A DNA stretch of 64,000 bases. Origin: Pseudarthrobacter sp. NIBRBAC000502772 (GTDB taxonomy: Bacteria; Actinomycetota; Actinomycetes; Actinomycetales; Micrococcaceae). The stretch covers positions 4,340,001-4,404,000 of the forward strand of contig NZ_CP041188.1 of NCBI RefSeq assembly GCF_006517235.1. The letters run 5' to 3'. A program made the position numbers and the translations under genes. Of this stretch, positions 49,999 through 58,219 are shown piece after piece. Positions within the stretch are counted from its first letter, which is position 1. Each line of letters begins with the position of its first letter. A model generated the notes under the pieces. It did no database searches. It saw only the letters and a list, made by a program, of their open reading frames with translations, and was not told where the DNA came from.

Positions 49999-52115
49999 TT
50001 CAGCAATCCGCCCCCGCGGCGTCCGCTAGCTCCGCAGCGGCAGGTGACGTTCCGGCGACCCTCCCGCGCATTGCCCTCGTGGGGGTGCACGGCTTTGGCG
50101 AGTCGCACCTGGCCAACCTCGCCAGGCTCGAGCAAGCCGGGGCCCTGCAGCTGGTGGCAGTGGCGGACCCCAACCCGCCGGAAACGGGCACGCTGGCCGG
50201 GTCCGTGGCCGTCTTCAACACCCTGGACCAGCTGCTGGCGGCCGGGCCGGTCCCGGACGTGGTCATCCTGGCCACCCCCATCCAAACCCACGCTCCCCTG
50301 GCCCTGGCGGCGTTGGCCGCCGGTGCCGACGTGTACACGGAGAAGCCGCCGGTGGCATCCATGGCCCAGTTCCAGGACGTGCTGGCCGCCGCCGAATCCG
50401 CTGGCCGGCTCGTGCAGGTGGGCTTCCAGAGCCTGGGCTCGCTGGCCCTGCCGGAAATCCGGAACACCATCGCGACCGGCGGCATTGGAGAGGTGCTGGG
50501 ACTCAGCGCCACCGGCATGTGGCTCCGGACCAGGGGCTACTTCAAGCGCTCCCGGTGGGCCGGCAAACGCAGCCTGGACGGCATCGACGTGGTGGACGGT
50601 GTGGCCACCAATGCCTTGGCGCATGCCGTTGCCACCGCCCTGAACATGGCCGGCGCCCACACGGTGGCCGACGTCGCTTCCGTGGAGACGGATCTTTACC
50701 GCGCCCACGACACCCAGAGCGACGACACCTCGGTGATCCGGGTGCGCACCGCCGCCGGAGCCACACTGCTGTGCGCACTCACCCTCTGCGCCCCCGAACA
50801 GCAGCGGCCCTCCGTCACGGTCCACGGGACGAAGGGGGACATCACGTTTTTCTACACCGAGGACGAACTGGTCACCACCACGGCGGACGGCGAGCGCCGG
50901 GAGACGTTCGGCCGGACCGACCTTTTGGAGAACCTGCTCGCTGCCCGGGCGGCCGGCGCTCCCCTGCACGGCACTCCCCTTCTCAGCGCGCTGCCGGATG
51001 CCGGCGCATTTATGTGTGTGCTGGAAGCCATCCGTACCGCCCACGCGCCCCTGGAAATCGACGCCGGCCATGTCAGCTGGGAGGGCGACGGCGATGATGC
51101 CCACCCCGTGGTCCACGGCATTGCCGCGCTGATCGAACGCGCCACCAAGGCGCAGGCCACCTTCGCCGAGCTGGGCGTCCCCTGGGCCCGCAGCCTGCCC
51201 CCGGTCCGGACCTTCGACCTTGCCGGGCATCCCGTGGCGGACTATCAGGACGGCAGCCGCATCCGCGCCGTGTCCTCTCCCCGCCCGTACCTGCACCCCG
51301 TCCGCACCCTGGCCGGGACCGTTGTGACGGACCACCAGCCGCTGGACCACGTGTGGCATCTGGGGGTGGGGGTGGCCCTCCAGGATGTGGACGGCGTCAA
51401 TTTCTGGGGCGGGCGCACCTACACCCGGGCGGCCGGCGAGTACGTCTGGCGCCCGGACCACGGCAGCATCGTCCGCGCGGACGAACCGTCTCCCGGCGAA
51501 CCGTCCGCCGCGGAGGGCGAGCTGACCGAGAACCTCGCCTGGAACGGGCCCGACGGCGCTCCCGTCCTGACCGAACAGCGCACCTGGACGTGGGCCGCCG
51601 TCGGGCCTTCCGCCTGGCGCCTCACCCTGGACTTTGCACTCTCCCCCGCCGGCAACCAGCCGGTGAGCCTGGGCAGCCCCGGTTCCAACGGCCGGGTTGG
51701 GGGCGGTTACGGCGGGTTCTTCTGGCGGCTTCCGGAATGTTCCGGGGCGCGCGTCTGGACGCCTTCGGGGGCGGGTGAGTCCGCCGCGCACGGGAGTGTC
51801 GCACCGTGGCTCGCGTGGTCGGGCGGGTTCACGGGAACGTTCGACGGCGGGGAAGCCGGCGGCGGCGAGGCCGGCGGCGGCGAGGCCGGCGGAGCGGCCA
51901 CCCTCGTGTTCGTCGCCGCCGCGGATTCAACGGACCCGTGGTTCGTCCGCGTGGACGGATATCCGGGAGTTGGCCAGTCGCTGGCCTGGGACGCGCCGGT
52001 CATCGCCGAACCCGGCAGCACGGTTCGCCGCAGCGTCACCGTGTTCATCGCCGACGGGATTTTGGGTACGGAAGACATCGAGACATTGATCAACACACAG
52101 GGGGACAACTCATGA
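49995..52115 (+). CDS. Gfo/Idh/MocA oxidoreductase fused to DUF6807 (PmoA-like) domain
   Basis: A 706-residue two-domain protein. Residues about 20-395 are a full Gfo/Idh/MocA dehydrogenase with VGVHGFGESH in the nucleotide-binding turn and YTEKPP in place of the usual EKP. Residues about 410-700 resemble the DUF6807 'methane oxygenase PmoA' family, beginning RPYLHPVRTLAGTVVTDHQP and DHVWHLGVGVALQDVDGVNFWGGR. DUF6807 proteins cluster with sugar dehydrogenases, and the name does not imply methane oxidation. The first domain is paralogous to the gene at the window's left end. A GGEAG tandem repeat lies near residue 620. ATGA overlaps join it to both neighbours. Confidence 0.88.
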   Translation: MIQQSAPAASASSAAAGDVPATLPRIALVGVHGFGESHLANLARLEQAGALQLVAVADPNPPETGTLAGSVAVFNTLDQLLAAGPVPDVVILATPIQTHAPLALAALAAGADVYTEKPPVASMAQFQDVLAAAESAGRLVQVGFQSLGSLALPEIRNTIATGGIGEVLGLSATGMWLRTRGYFKRSRWAGKRSLDGIDVVDGVATNALAHAVATALNMAGAHTVADVASVETDLYRAHDTQSDDTSVIRVRTAAGATLLCALTLCAPEQQRPSVTVHGTKGDITFFYTEDELVTTTADGERRETFGRTDLLENLLAARAAGAPLHGTPLLSALPDAGAFMCVLEAIRTAHAPLEIDAGHVSWEGDGDDAHPVVHGIAALIERATKAQATFAELGVPWARSLPPVRTFDLAGHPVADYQDGSRIRAVSSPRPYLHPVRTLAGTVVTDHQPLDHVWHLGVGVALQDVDGVNFWGGRTYTRAAGEYVWRPDHGSIVRADEPSPGEPSAAEGELTENLAWNGPDGAPVLTEQRTWTWAAVGPSAWRLTLDFALSPAGNQPVSLGSPGSNGRVGGGYGGFFWRLPECSGARVWTPSGAGESAAHGSVAPWLAWSGGFTGTFDGGEAGGGEAGGGEAGGAATLVFVAAADSTDPWFVRVDGYPGVGQSLAWDAPVIAEPGSTVRRSVTVFIADGILGTEDIETLINTQGDNS
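51849..51893 (+). repeat. GGCGGCGAGGCC tandem repeat within 49995-52115
   Basis: Three near-identical 15-base units encode repeated Gly-Gly-Glu-Ala-Gly in the DUF6807 part. The repeat is in frame and probably forms an expanded surface loop. Confidence 0.75.
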
Positions 52116-53284
52116 GCCAGACAACCACCGCTGCCAAACCGCCGTCGCAGCTGACTGAAGCCACGACGTTTGCGGGCCAGGGCCGCCGCACACCGCCCGC
52201 CTCTACCGCGGACCGTGCCATCAAGCGGCGACGCGTCCTGGACATTCTGGATGCCAAAGGGCAGGACTCGTTGCTGCTGACCACGCACACGGCGCTGGCC
52301 TGGTACCTGGACGGCAGCCGCGTCCACATCAGCCTGGCCGGCGACCCCATCGCCGCGCTGCTGGTGGACCGGGACGGCGACCACCTGGTGACGTTCAACA
52401 ACGAGGCGGGGCGGATCGCGGCCGAGGAGCTCCCCGCCGGGGTCGCCCTCCACACCGCGCCCTGGTACGGGAACCTGCACGAGGTTGCCGCCGCCGTCGG
52501 ACATTCTTCCGGAGGGGGTGCCGACGTGGGCTCCGGCACCCCGCTGGCCGAGGCCTCGGTGGCCACCGAGCTGAGGGCTGCCCGGCAGCAACTGCTGCCT
52601 GGCGAGTCCGCCCGCTACGCCCATCTCAGCGCGGAGCTGGCCGGCATCATGACCGATGTCCTGTCCACGGTCCGCCCGGACACCACCGAATTCGAACTGG
52701 TGTCCGCCCTGGCCGCGCGCGTGGTTGGCGCGGGCGCGGAGCCGCTGGTGCTCCTGTGCAACGGCAGCTCGCGGAGCGACTTCCGGCACCCGCTGGCCAC
52801 CCACGCGCCCCTCGGACGCCGCGCCATGGCCGTGGTGTGTGCTCGCCGGGACGGCCTGGTCGCGAACATCACCCGCTGGGTAAGGTTCGACGCCGGGACC
52901 CCCGAAGAGCGCGACGCCGAGTCCCGGATCGCCGCCGTGGAGGCGGACATCTTCGACGCAACCTTCCCCGGTGCCAGGCTGGACCGCGTCTTCGCCGAGA
53001 TCAAGGCCGCCTACGCCCGCCACGGCTTCGGCGCGGAGCAGTGGGAGCAGCACCACCAGGGCGGACCGGCAGGCTATGCCGGACGGGATCCGCGCGTCAC
53101 CGCGGCCACCACCGACACCGTTGTGCTCAACCAGCCGTTCACCTGGAACCCGTCGGGACCCGGAGTGAAGGTCGAGGACACCGTCCAGCTCACCGAGTCC
53201 GGCATGAAGGTCCTGACGGTGGATGACCGCTGGCCCGCTGCTACCGTGAACGGCCTCAAGCGGCCGGTGACACTGCAGTTGTAG
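52112..53284 (+). CDS. M24-fold (creatinase/aminopeptidase-like) protein with degenerate metal site
   Basis: A 390-residue protein starting at 52112 (ATGA overlap with the previous stop). The N-terminal creatinase-type domain (about 35-150) is followed by a pita-bread M24 domain (about 170-390). Where M24 enzymes have two Asp, one His and two Glu metal ligands, this protein shows CARRDGLVANITRW (both Asp lost), HHQGGPAGYAGRD (His replaced by Gly in the GHGIG position), LNQPFTW (Glu replaced) and only KVEDTVQL (last Glu kept). It is probably not a metallopeptidase. It ends the esterase-oxidoreductase operon; its role is unknown. Confidence 0.82.
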   Translation: MSQTTTAAKPPSQLTEATTFAGQGRRTPPASTADRAIKRRRVLDILDAKGQDSLLLTTHTALAWYLDGSRVHISLAGDPIAALLVDRDGDHLVTFNNEAGRIAAEELPAGVALHTAPWYGNLHEVAAAVGHSSGGGADVGSGTPLAEASVATELRAARQQLLPGESARYAHLSAELAGIMTDVLSTVRPDTTEFELVSALAARVVGAGAEPLVLLCNGSSRSDFRHPLATHAPLGRRAMAVVCARRDGLVANITRWVRFDAGTPEERDAESRIAAVEADIFDATFPGARLDRVFAEIKAAYARHGFGAEQWEQHHQGGPAGYAGRDPRVTAATTDTVVLNQPFTWNPSGPGVKVEDTVQLTESGMKVLTVDDRWPAATVNGLKRPVTLQL

Positions 53285-53302
53285 GCCCCGCCGTTAGACG
53301 GC

Positions 53303-53340
53303 TGGAGAAGCCCCGGGACGGTCGTCCCGGGGCTTCTCCA
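53303..53340. terminator. 17-bp perfect stem terminator after M24-fold gene
   Basis: Arms from 53303 and up to 53340 pair perfectly around a 4-base loop (53320-53323). It closes the 48808-53284 operon. Confidence 0.85.
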
Positions 53341-53526
53341 GGGTCGGTGATCGAACGGGGGGTCTTGTGGCACAGGCTGTCTTGAGCGAGACTCATTGAG
53401 CACGCGATGAACTCATCATTTGGATTGCAGGACAAAACCAGCGGGAAGGGGACGCAACGGCGCGTCCGTTTCTGCTCCGTGGCAACGACGCCGCGGGGCA
53501 GAGCCCGCAGACCGGGAGGATTTGAT

Positions 53527-53853
53527 ATGGCCGGAATGTTCGAACTGTTCATTGACGCGGAGTCGTATTTCAGGTTCCGTCTGACCGCGCCGGATGGCAC
53601 CGTGATGGCAGTGTCCAAGGCCTTTGACAACAAGACCGCAGCTGTTGCCGGGATCGCCGCCGTGCGTGAGTACGCCGGCATGGGACTGATTGCCGATGTT
53701 TCCCCGACGGAGCGAAGGGCCACGCCGCCGGAGGCACGTGACGTCGCTGTCCAGGTTCGTGAAGTCCGGCGCATTCCGGCTGCTGACATTCACGCACGTT
53801 CCCGGGAAATCCACCGGACCCCCAGCGGACGTCGATGGGCCGGCGCAGTTTAA
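53527..53853 (+). CDS. DUF1508 (YegP-like) protein
   Basis: A 108-residue protein with start at 53527 (MAGMFELFIDAESYFRF) behind GGGAGG; the longer frame upstream has no ribosome site. Residues about 3-58 match one DUF1508 repeat (FELFIDAESYFRFRLTAPDGTVMAVSKAF with a downstream AAVAGIAAVREYAG helix). DUF1508 proteins are small cytoplasmic proteins, often stress-induced, of unclear function. The basic Arg-rich C-terminal half is not conserved in the family as far as I can tell. Confidence 0.75.
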   Translation: MAGMFELFIDAESYFRFRLTAPDGTVMAVSKAFDNKTAAVAGIAAVREYAGMGLIADVSPTERRATPPEARDVAVQVREVRRIPAADIHARSREIHRTPSGRRWAGAV

Positions 53854-53910
53854 CGCTCTCGACTCCGACAACCCGGCCCGGGCCCGGGACCGACGTTGAC
53901 GTCGCCGTAG

Positions 53911-54837
53911 TTAGTGCGCGCTCCAGCCATCGGGCTGCAAACCATCTATGTCGGTGAATCCGTACTCTCTGGCAAGTTGAGCGGAGCTGACCGACTGCTG
54001 GTTCCATTTCGCGCGGTCAGGGTCCGCTGCCAGCGCGGCTACGGCCCGACCGACATAGCGGGGTGACTCCGAGAAAGCGAAACCCGCGGGGGCGTCTGGG
54101 TATCCGCCCACCAGGCCGGGGTCCAAAGCGTCGCGCCAGTTGGATTCGGTGACTCCGAAGCGATCGAGCATCATCTCCGACCGAAGCCATCCAGGCGTGA
54201 TGGCGATCGCCGTGGCTCCGTGCGGTTCCAGTTCGTGGCCTTGAGAAAAGGCCAACCGATTGACCGCGACCTTGGCCAGGTCGTAGAACACCGAGATCCG
54301 GTACTCAATGGCGTTGAATTTGGTAGTCCCATCGGTGACCTCAATAAGAAGTCCCCCACGCTTGGTGATTAGCAACGGAAGCAGATGGTGCGAGGTGATC
54401 AGATGAGTGTCAATGCCTAGTCGCAGGATGCGCAGCCCTTTGTCTAGGTCGTGCTCCCAAATAGGGGTGTTCCACTCTGCTGGGCCACCTTTCAGGACCT
54501 CAGCACCCCAGATGTCGTTGACCAGCACATCGAGACCGCCATATTCAGTTCGGATCCGCTGGGCCAAGCTTCGGACCTCTCCGGAGTCGAGATGATCGAC
54601 CTGGATGGCGACCCCGTCGCCGCCAAGCTGTGTGACCAGATCGGCCGTCTCCTCAATCGTCTCGGGCCGGTCGTAGTCCGACCTGCTTCTGCCGGCCGCA
54701 CTGCTGCGTCCAGTGCAGATTACCGTCGCCCCGGCTTCACCCAAAGCAGCTGCTATGCCGCGTCCAGCGCCTCGGGTCGCTCCTGCGACAACTGCAACTC
54801 GGCCTCGCAGGGCATCAGCATCCGGGGACCAGTGCAT
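53911..54837 (-). CDS. SDR family oxidoreductase
   Basis: A 308-residue short-chain dehydrogenase. The start at 54837 (MHWSPDADALRGRVAVVAG) is chosen because the Rossmann strand follows directly; the upstream extension looks non-coding. Cofactor motif VVAGATRGAGRGIAAALGE (TGxxxGxG type), an Arg-rich loop suiting NADP, DVLVNDIWG in the NNAG position, and a Tyr-x-x-x-Lys variant near VFYDLAKVAVNRL are visible. The length is typical of the 'SDR family oxidoreductase' group with a C-terminal extension. It is monocistronic, and its substrate is unknown. The gene is less G/C biased than its neighbours. Confidence 0.85.
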   Translation of the reverse strand: MHWSPDADALRGRVAVVAGATRGAGRGIAAALGEAGATVICTGRSSAAGRSRSDYDRPETIEETADLVTQLGGDGVAIQVDHLDSGEVRSLAQRIRTEYGGLDVLVNDIWGAEVLKGGPAEWNTPIWEHDLDKGLRILRLGIDTHLITSHHLLPLLITKRGGLLIEVTDGTTKFNAIEYRISVFYDLAKVAVNRLAFSQGHELEPHGATAIAITPGWLRSEMMLDRFGVTESNWRDALDPGLVGGYPDAPAGFAFSESPRYVGRAVAALAADPDRAKWNQQSVSSAQLAREYGFTDIDGLQPDGWSAH

Positions 54838-55019
54838 GGTTTCAGTGTGGCGACAGGATGCAGGGCAGGCAAGACCGCCTCGCTCATGGACGTTTCGGCG
54901 GCTGAGCGTCTTCATCGTTCCGTCAGCCCATCGGCTTGGGGGCAATCGTCCCGGAACTTGTTCAGTCGAGTTCCGGCTCGCCACTGGAGCTAATCTGTCC
55001 GCCTTGGTAGCTTCAACGC

Positions 55020-55457
55020 ATGGCCATCAAACTTGAGAACGTCGGTATCGCCGTTCGCGACCTCGAAGCAACAATCGCCTTTTTCACCGACCTCGGGCTC
55101 ACGGTCGTCGGCCGTGACACCGTCAGCGGCGAGTGGGCCGACACTGCCGTCGGGCTTGATGGCAACCACGCGAAAATTGCGATGCTCCAAACCCCGGATG
55201 GTCAGGGCCAACTGGAACTCTTCGAATACATCCACCCCGAAGCGATCGAGACCCACCCAACCCGGCCCAACGACATCGGCATGCACCGCGTGGCCTTCTC
55301 GGTGGACGACATCGACCAAGCCCTTGAGATCGCCGCGAAGCACGGATGTACACCGCTACGCGGCGTCGCGACCTACGGTGACGTCTACAAACTCACGTAC
55401 CTCCGCGGACCCAGCGGAATCCTCGTAATGCTCGCCCAGGAACTGAAGAAAATCTGA
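55020..55457 (+). CDS. VOC family (glyoxalase-like) protein
   Basis: A 145-residue vicinal oxygen chelate protein with two beta-alpha-beta-beta-beta modules: LENVGIAVRDLEATIAFFTDLGL at the N-terminus and MHRVAFSVDDIDQALEIAAKHG in the middle. The metal-ligand positions seem partly kept (Glu in LELFEY, His in MHRVAF), and YLRGPSGILVMLAQ closes the fold. It could be a glyoxalase or a resistance/epimerase-type protein. It is divergent from the SDR gene, 182 bases away. Confidence 0.88.
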   Translation: MAIKLENVGIAVRDLEATIAFFTDLGLTVVGRDTVSGEWADTAVGLDGNHAKIAMLQTPDGQGQLELFEYIHPEAIETHPTRPNDIGMHRVAFSVDDIDQALEIAAKHGCTPLRGVATYGDVYKLTYLRGPSGILVMLAQELKKI

Positions 55458-55540
55458 CAACGGATGTTCGAAGGGCCGAGCCGTAGCATTGGGCAGATGA
55501 AGGTTAGCAAGGTCCACGGACTCTCAGAGCGGAAACTGCA

Positions 55541-55972
55541 ATGACCGGCGACAGGGATCGCGATGCTTCAAGGCGCCCCCGGCAGGCCCGGCCACGTGAC
55601 GCTCTTGGACGGCCGCTGCCGTACGGAAGCGCTGGCGTGGAGCCGGTCTCGGAGGAGCCGCTGCCGCCGGCGGAGACGTTGGTCTCGGCCCGGAGCTTGG
55701 TGGAAGCGGGCCGGCCCTTCGCCGCGCATGAGGTACTTGAGGCCCGATGGAAAGCTGGGCCGGCCCAAGAACGCAACCTTTGGCAAGGTCTTGCCCAGAT
55801 CTGCGTCGGGCTCACCCACGCCGCCCGGGGGAACAGCGTTGGCGCGCTCCGGCTCTTCGAGCGCGGTGCGGCCCGACTCGAGGAGTACGGTTCAGGCGAC
55901 GGGCCGACCTACGGGCTCGATTTGTCCGCCGTTGTGAGTTGCGCGCGTGATCGGATGGACACCGCCCGCTGA
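55541..55972 (+). CDS. DUF309 domain protein
   Basis: A 143-residue helical protein. Residues about 50-110 carry the DUF309 signature: RPFAAHEVLEARWK, then LWQGLAQICVGLTHAARGNSVGALRLFERG. Members are small cytoplasmic proteins of unknown function. The N-terminal 40 residues are Arg/Pro-rich and poorly conserved, and the ribosome site is weak, so a later start is possible. Confidence 0.8.
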   Translation: MTGDRDRDASRRPRQARPRDALGRPLPYGSAGVEPVSEEPLPPAETLVSARSLVEAGRPFAAHEVLEARWKAGPAQERNLWQGLAQICVGLTHAARGNSVGALRLFERGAARLEEYGSGDGPTYGLDLSAVVSCARDRMDTAR

Positions 55973-56084
55973 GCTCGCGACCAGCATCCTCGCGGCAGGC
56001 GGCGGAGGCACTATCTCCGAGAGACTGCTGAGAGTTTACTTGACCATTAACTTGTCCCATAAGGGGAACCCTGAGCGGACAGTT

Positions 56085-56584
56085 TTATGGGCGGAGCGAA
56101 TGCGACCGTTGCCGGTCGGCAGTTGCCTTCCGTCTTTTCCGGCGCTGTCGGCATTGCGACACAGTGCCCGTCCAACCCGGCGGGCCCAGCTCGCCGTGTT
56201 CCTCCAGCCTCGGCAGCCAGAGGTCCATCGTCGCGGCCAGGTACTTCCCGGAGGGCCGGCCCGCGAGGTTCCAGATGCGAATCAGTGAGCGTGTCATACC
56301 CGTACGGCCGCGGCTTGCGCGCCCCCGCCTTGGCCGGGCCCTTGCGCTTCTTGGCCGTCAGGCCCGTCGCGCGTTGGCCGCGACCAGCCCGTCGTCGCGA
56401 CCAGATGGTCCAGCATCACACCCTTGGCCTTCTTGGACGCCTTGGCGTACTCCGCGGCGTGCTTCTTCGTGATCTCCCGGCGCGCACCCATCGACAATGA
56501 CTGACCCATCTGCCGAGCCCACCGCCGCGCCCGGACGGTGGCCGGCATTTCGCGAGCATTTATCAGACGAGGCACGCACCCCAT
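56085..56584 (-). pseudogene. Frameshifted transposase/integrase remnant
   Basis: Reading the minus strand, frame pieces give in order MGQSLSMGARREITKKHAAE, ASKKAKGVMLDHLVATTGWS, (frameshift) ANARRA, (frameshift) LTAKKRKGPAKAG and PYGYDT, (frameshift) LIRIWNLAGRPSGKYLAATM and DLWLPRLEEHGELG. The order and wording match the N-terminal part of an actinobacterial DDE integrase/transposase family; I do not name the IS family. At least three frameshifts and loss of the catalytic C-terminus make it dead. Confidence 0.7.
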
Positions 56585-56594
56585 TTCGCGAGCA
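56546..56594. repeat. 13-bp direct repeats at the transposase relic's end
   Basis: CATTTCGCGAGCA occurs at 56546-56558 and again at 56582-56594, 36 bases apart, just upstream of the relic's start. This fits repeated transposase-binding sites in an insertion sequence terminus. Confidence 0.65.
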
Positions 56595-56722
56595 CTTTAG
56601 ATGAGTCTTGTCGCGACGTGTTGGGCCGGAGTATAAGTGGGAGCCTGAGCAGTAGTCCAGCTGGGGCGCATTGTCGCATGGCGCCCCTAGGCAGGATTGG
56701 ATAACAAACTAGGAGGATTACC

Positions 56723-57187
56723 ATGGTTCGCCGCATGCTTGTCGTACTTCTGGCCGCAGCCCTGATGTGGGTCGGAGCACCGGCCTTCGCCGCCGGACCC
56801 ATAACGGAGACCATCAACGAGAAGGGTCTCGTCGAGACCTTCGTTGACGTGGTGCCCAGCTGCGAAGGGGGCGGGCCGCTTTACACGATCACTGCCACCA
56901 GCAACTTCGTGCTCCACGAAACGATCTTCGCTGACGGCCGGGTTCACGCCACGTTCACCCAGACAGGGACCTTCGTCGCCGTGCCGGTCACGGCGGGCCT
57001 TCCGAGCTACACAGGCAAGTTCACGGTCTGGGGCGGCTTCAACGACAACGGCAAGGTCGTCGAAGGCACATTCACCTTCAACGTGCGCGGGACAGGCTCT
57101 GACGGGTCGACATTCAAGAACCATGTCAACGAACACTTCAACGTCCGACCGAACGGCACGGTCAACGAATTCTTCAACTGCCACTGA
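56723..57187 (+). CDS. Small secreted protein of unknown function
   Basis: A 154-residue protein with AGGAGG seven bases before the ATG and a clear Sec signal peptide (MVRRMLVVLLAAALMWVGAPAFA, likely cut near residue 24). The mature part is all-beta in style, with repeated Thr/Phe/Gly strands (FVLHETIFADGRVHATFTQTG, YTGKFTVWGGFNDNGK, EGTFTFNVRGTG) and two cysteines (CEGG near residue 47 and the C-terminal CH) that could form a disulphide. I do not recognise a family. It stands alone after the transposase relic. Confidence 0.75.
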   Translation: MVRRMLVVLLAAALMWVGAPAFAAGPITETINEKGLVETFVDVVPSCEGGGPLYTITATSNFVLHETIFADGRVHATFTQTGTFVAVPVTAGLPSYTGKFTVWGGFNDNGKVVEGTFTFNVRGTGSDGSTFKNHVNEHFNVRPNGTVNEFFNCH

Positions 57188-57500
57188 GAGCCCGACGCGA
57201 CCGATGCCCCGCCGGCCCCACATCGGACCGGGCGGGTGGAGCATCGCGACTGGCTCCCAAGATCGACTCACTCCGCTCCGCATGACGCTGTCTGGAGGGT
57301 GACGTACATCCACGGGCGGGCGAGGTCGAGGTAGACCTTCTGTCGGGAGAGTGCGCTCGTCGGTTTGCCGTCCCGTTGAGGGAAGCCCCTACGGGACACA
57401 TGAGGAAGGGTTCTCGGGTGATGGCGATGTCCGGTCCCTGAATCGCTTTCCAGAGCATGCTGTGGTTCTGGCTCGGCACGCGTCGCAGGAGGAAACCTAG
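57188..57500. other. Non-coding stretch between secreted protein and META-like pseudogene
   Basis: About 310 bases. On the minus strand the frame of the next gene runs through it because of a frameshift, but its composition there (RATRAEPEPQHALES, GHRHHPRTLPHVSRRG) is not protein-like. No terminator, repeat or RNA was recognised. Confidence 0.5.
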
Positions 57501-58113
57501 TCAGCGTTGTATGGGGTGTCCGAACAGAGTGACTCCCCATTCCGGGTTCTGCAGGACGATACCGGCCTCCTGTTGCACGAACTGGAACGGGTCCTGGAGA
57601 TACTTTGCCATCCGCTTCTGTTCCTCGTCCCACGAAGCCGCAGGTGCCCACAAGACTTTCCAGGGTTCCCGGACCTGGCGTGATGGTTTGGCCGACGATG
57701 GTGACTCTAAGCGCGTATGAAGCGCAGGGGATCCGCACGGACATCCATGGACTGCCGCCCACGCTGGCGAACCTGATGGCGTAGTCGCCGGAGCTCACCC
57801 CCGGACTGGAGGGTACGTCGGCCGGGACCATGGAGCCGGAAGTGAAGTACTGGCACTCCAGCACTCCGTTGGTCAGAGCGTCTTTCGGACTTTGGCCTAA
57901 GCAGTCGTCGGCGCCCGGACTGGCAGGGGCTGGAGGCGCCGTCGGAACCGGCGCGAGAGTCATGCCCGGCGGCAATTCGGCTGTCGATAAGGGTGAGGCC
58001 GCGATGGCAGCCGGCTCGGGGACCGTTTGGTGGTTGGATGGACCGGTTGGCGGGACCGACCCGCATGCGGCGGTGACGGCCGCTAAGGCGAGGCCCGCCA
58101 TCGGCAACAGCAC
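57501..58113 (-). pseudogene. META/HslJ-like lipoprotein gene with a single frameshift
   Basis: From GTG at 58113 the frame gives a lipoprotein signal (LAAVTAAC, Cys17), a Pro-rich linker and a region ending ASVGGSPWMSVRIPCASY and LVGTCGF, resembling the META domain. At 57633 the frame is lost. Shifting by one base continues WDEEQKRMAKYLQDPFQFVQ and NPEWGVTLFGHPIQR to a stop at 57503-57501, just the end expected for a META domain (about 203 residues in total). The uncorrected frame would run on to 57268 with Arg/His-rich nonsense. Either the gene is broken or the base call is wrong. The N-terminal start is also unsure. Confidence 0.75.
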
Positions 58114-58157
58114 TTTCCTGTGTCCCCCATTACCACCGGTTCCCCAGATGCAACCAT

Positions 58158-58182
58158 GCCCCGGACACTACGTGTCCGGGGC
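58158..58182. terminator. 11-bp stem terminator after the uronate operon
   Basis: Arms 58158-58168 and 58172-58182 pair perfectly around a TAC loop, 38 bases beyond the aldehyde dehydrogenase stop at 58220. Confidence 0.75.
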
Positions 58183-58219
58183 CCGTTGTGACAGCGCCCC
58201 TATAGTGGCCCGCGAACAT

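Larger units (their letters stand above)
55973..56722. other. Gene-poor stretch with a transposase relic
   Basis: 750 bases without an intact gene. It contains the frameshifted transposase at 56085-56584 and the 13-base direct repeats at 56546-56594. The remaining flanks (55973-56084 and 56595-56722) show no recognisable gene; AGGAGG just before 56723 belongs to the next gene. Confidence 0.7.

Noticed and set aside
49908..51791. A 627-codon minus-strand open frame opposite the fusion gene
   Set aside because: It is a G/C-rich shadow: strings of Gly, Arg, His and Gln, no domain, no ribosome site, and it is wholly antisense to a well-supported gene.
49995..52115. Reading the DUF6807/PmoA label as methane oxidation
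   Set aside because: DUF6807 proteins are soluble and linked to sugar genes; real particulate methane monooxygenase subunits are membrane proteins, and none is present.
53341..53526. Possible mobile element end before the DUF1508 gene
   Set aside because: The sequence looks irregular, but no inverted repeat pair or transposase fragment could be identified.
57268..57500. The C-terminal part of the 57268-58113 frame as real protein
   Set aside because: It follows a frameshift, and its Arg/His/Pro-rich composition is not like the domain before it; the alternative frame gives the natural ending.
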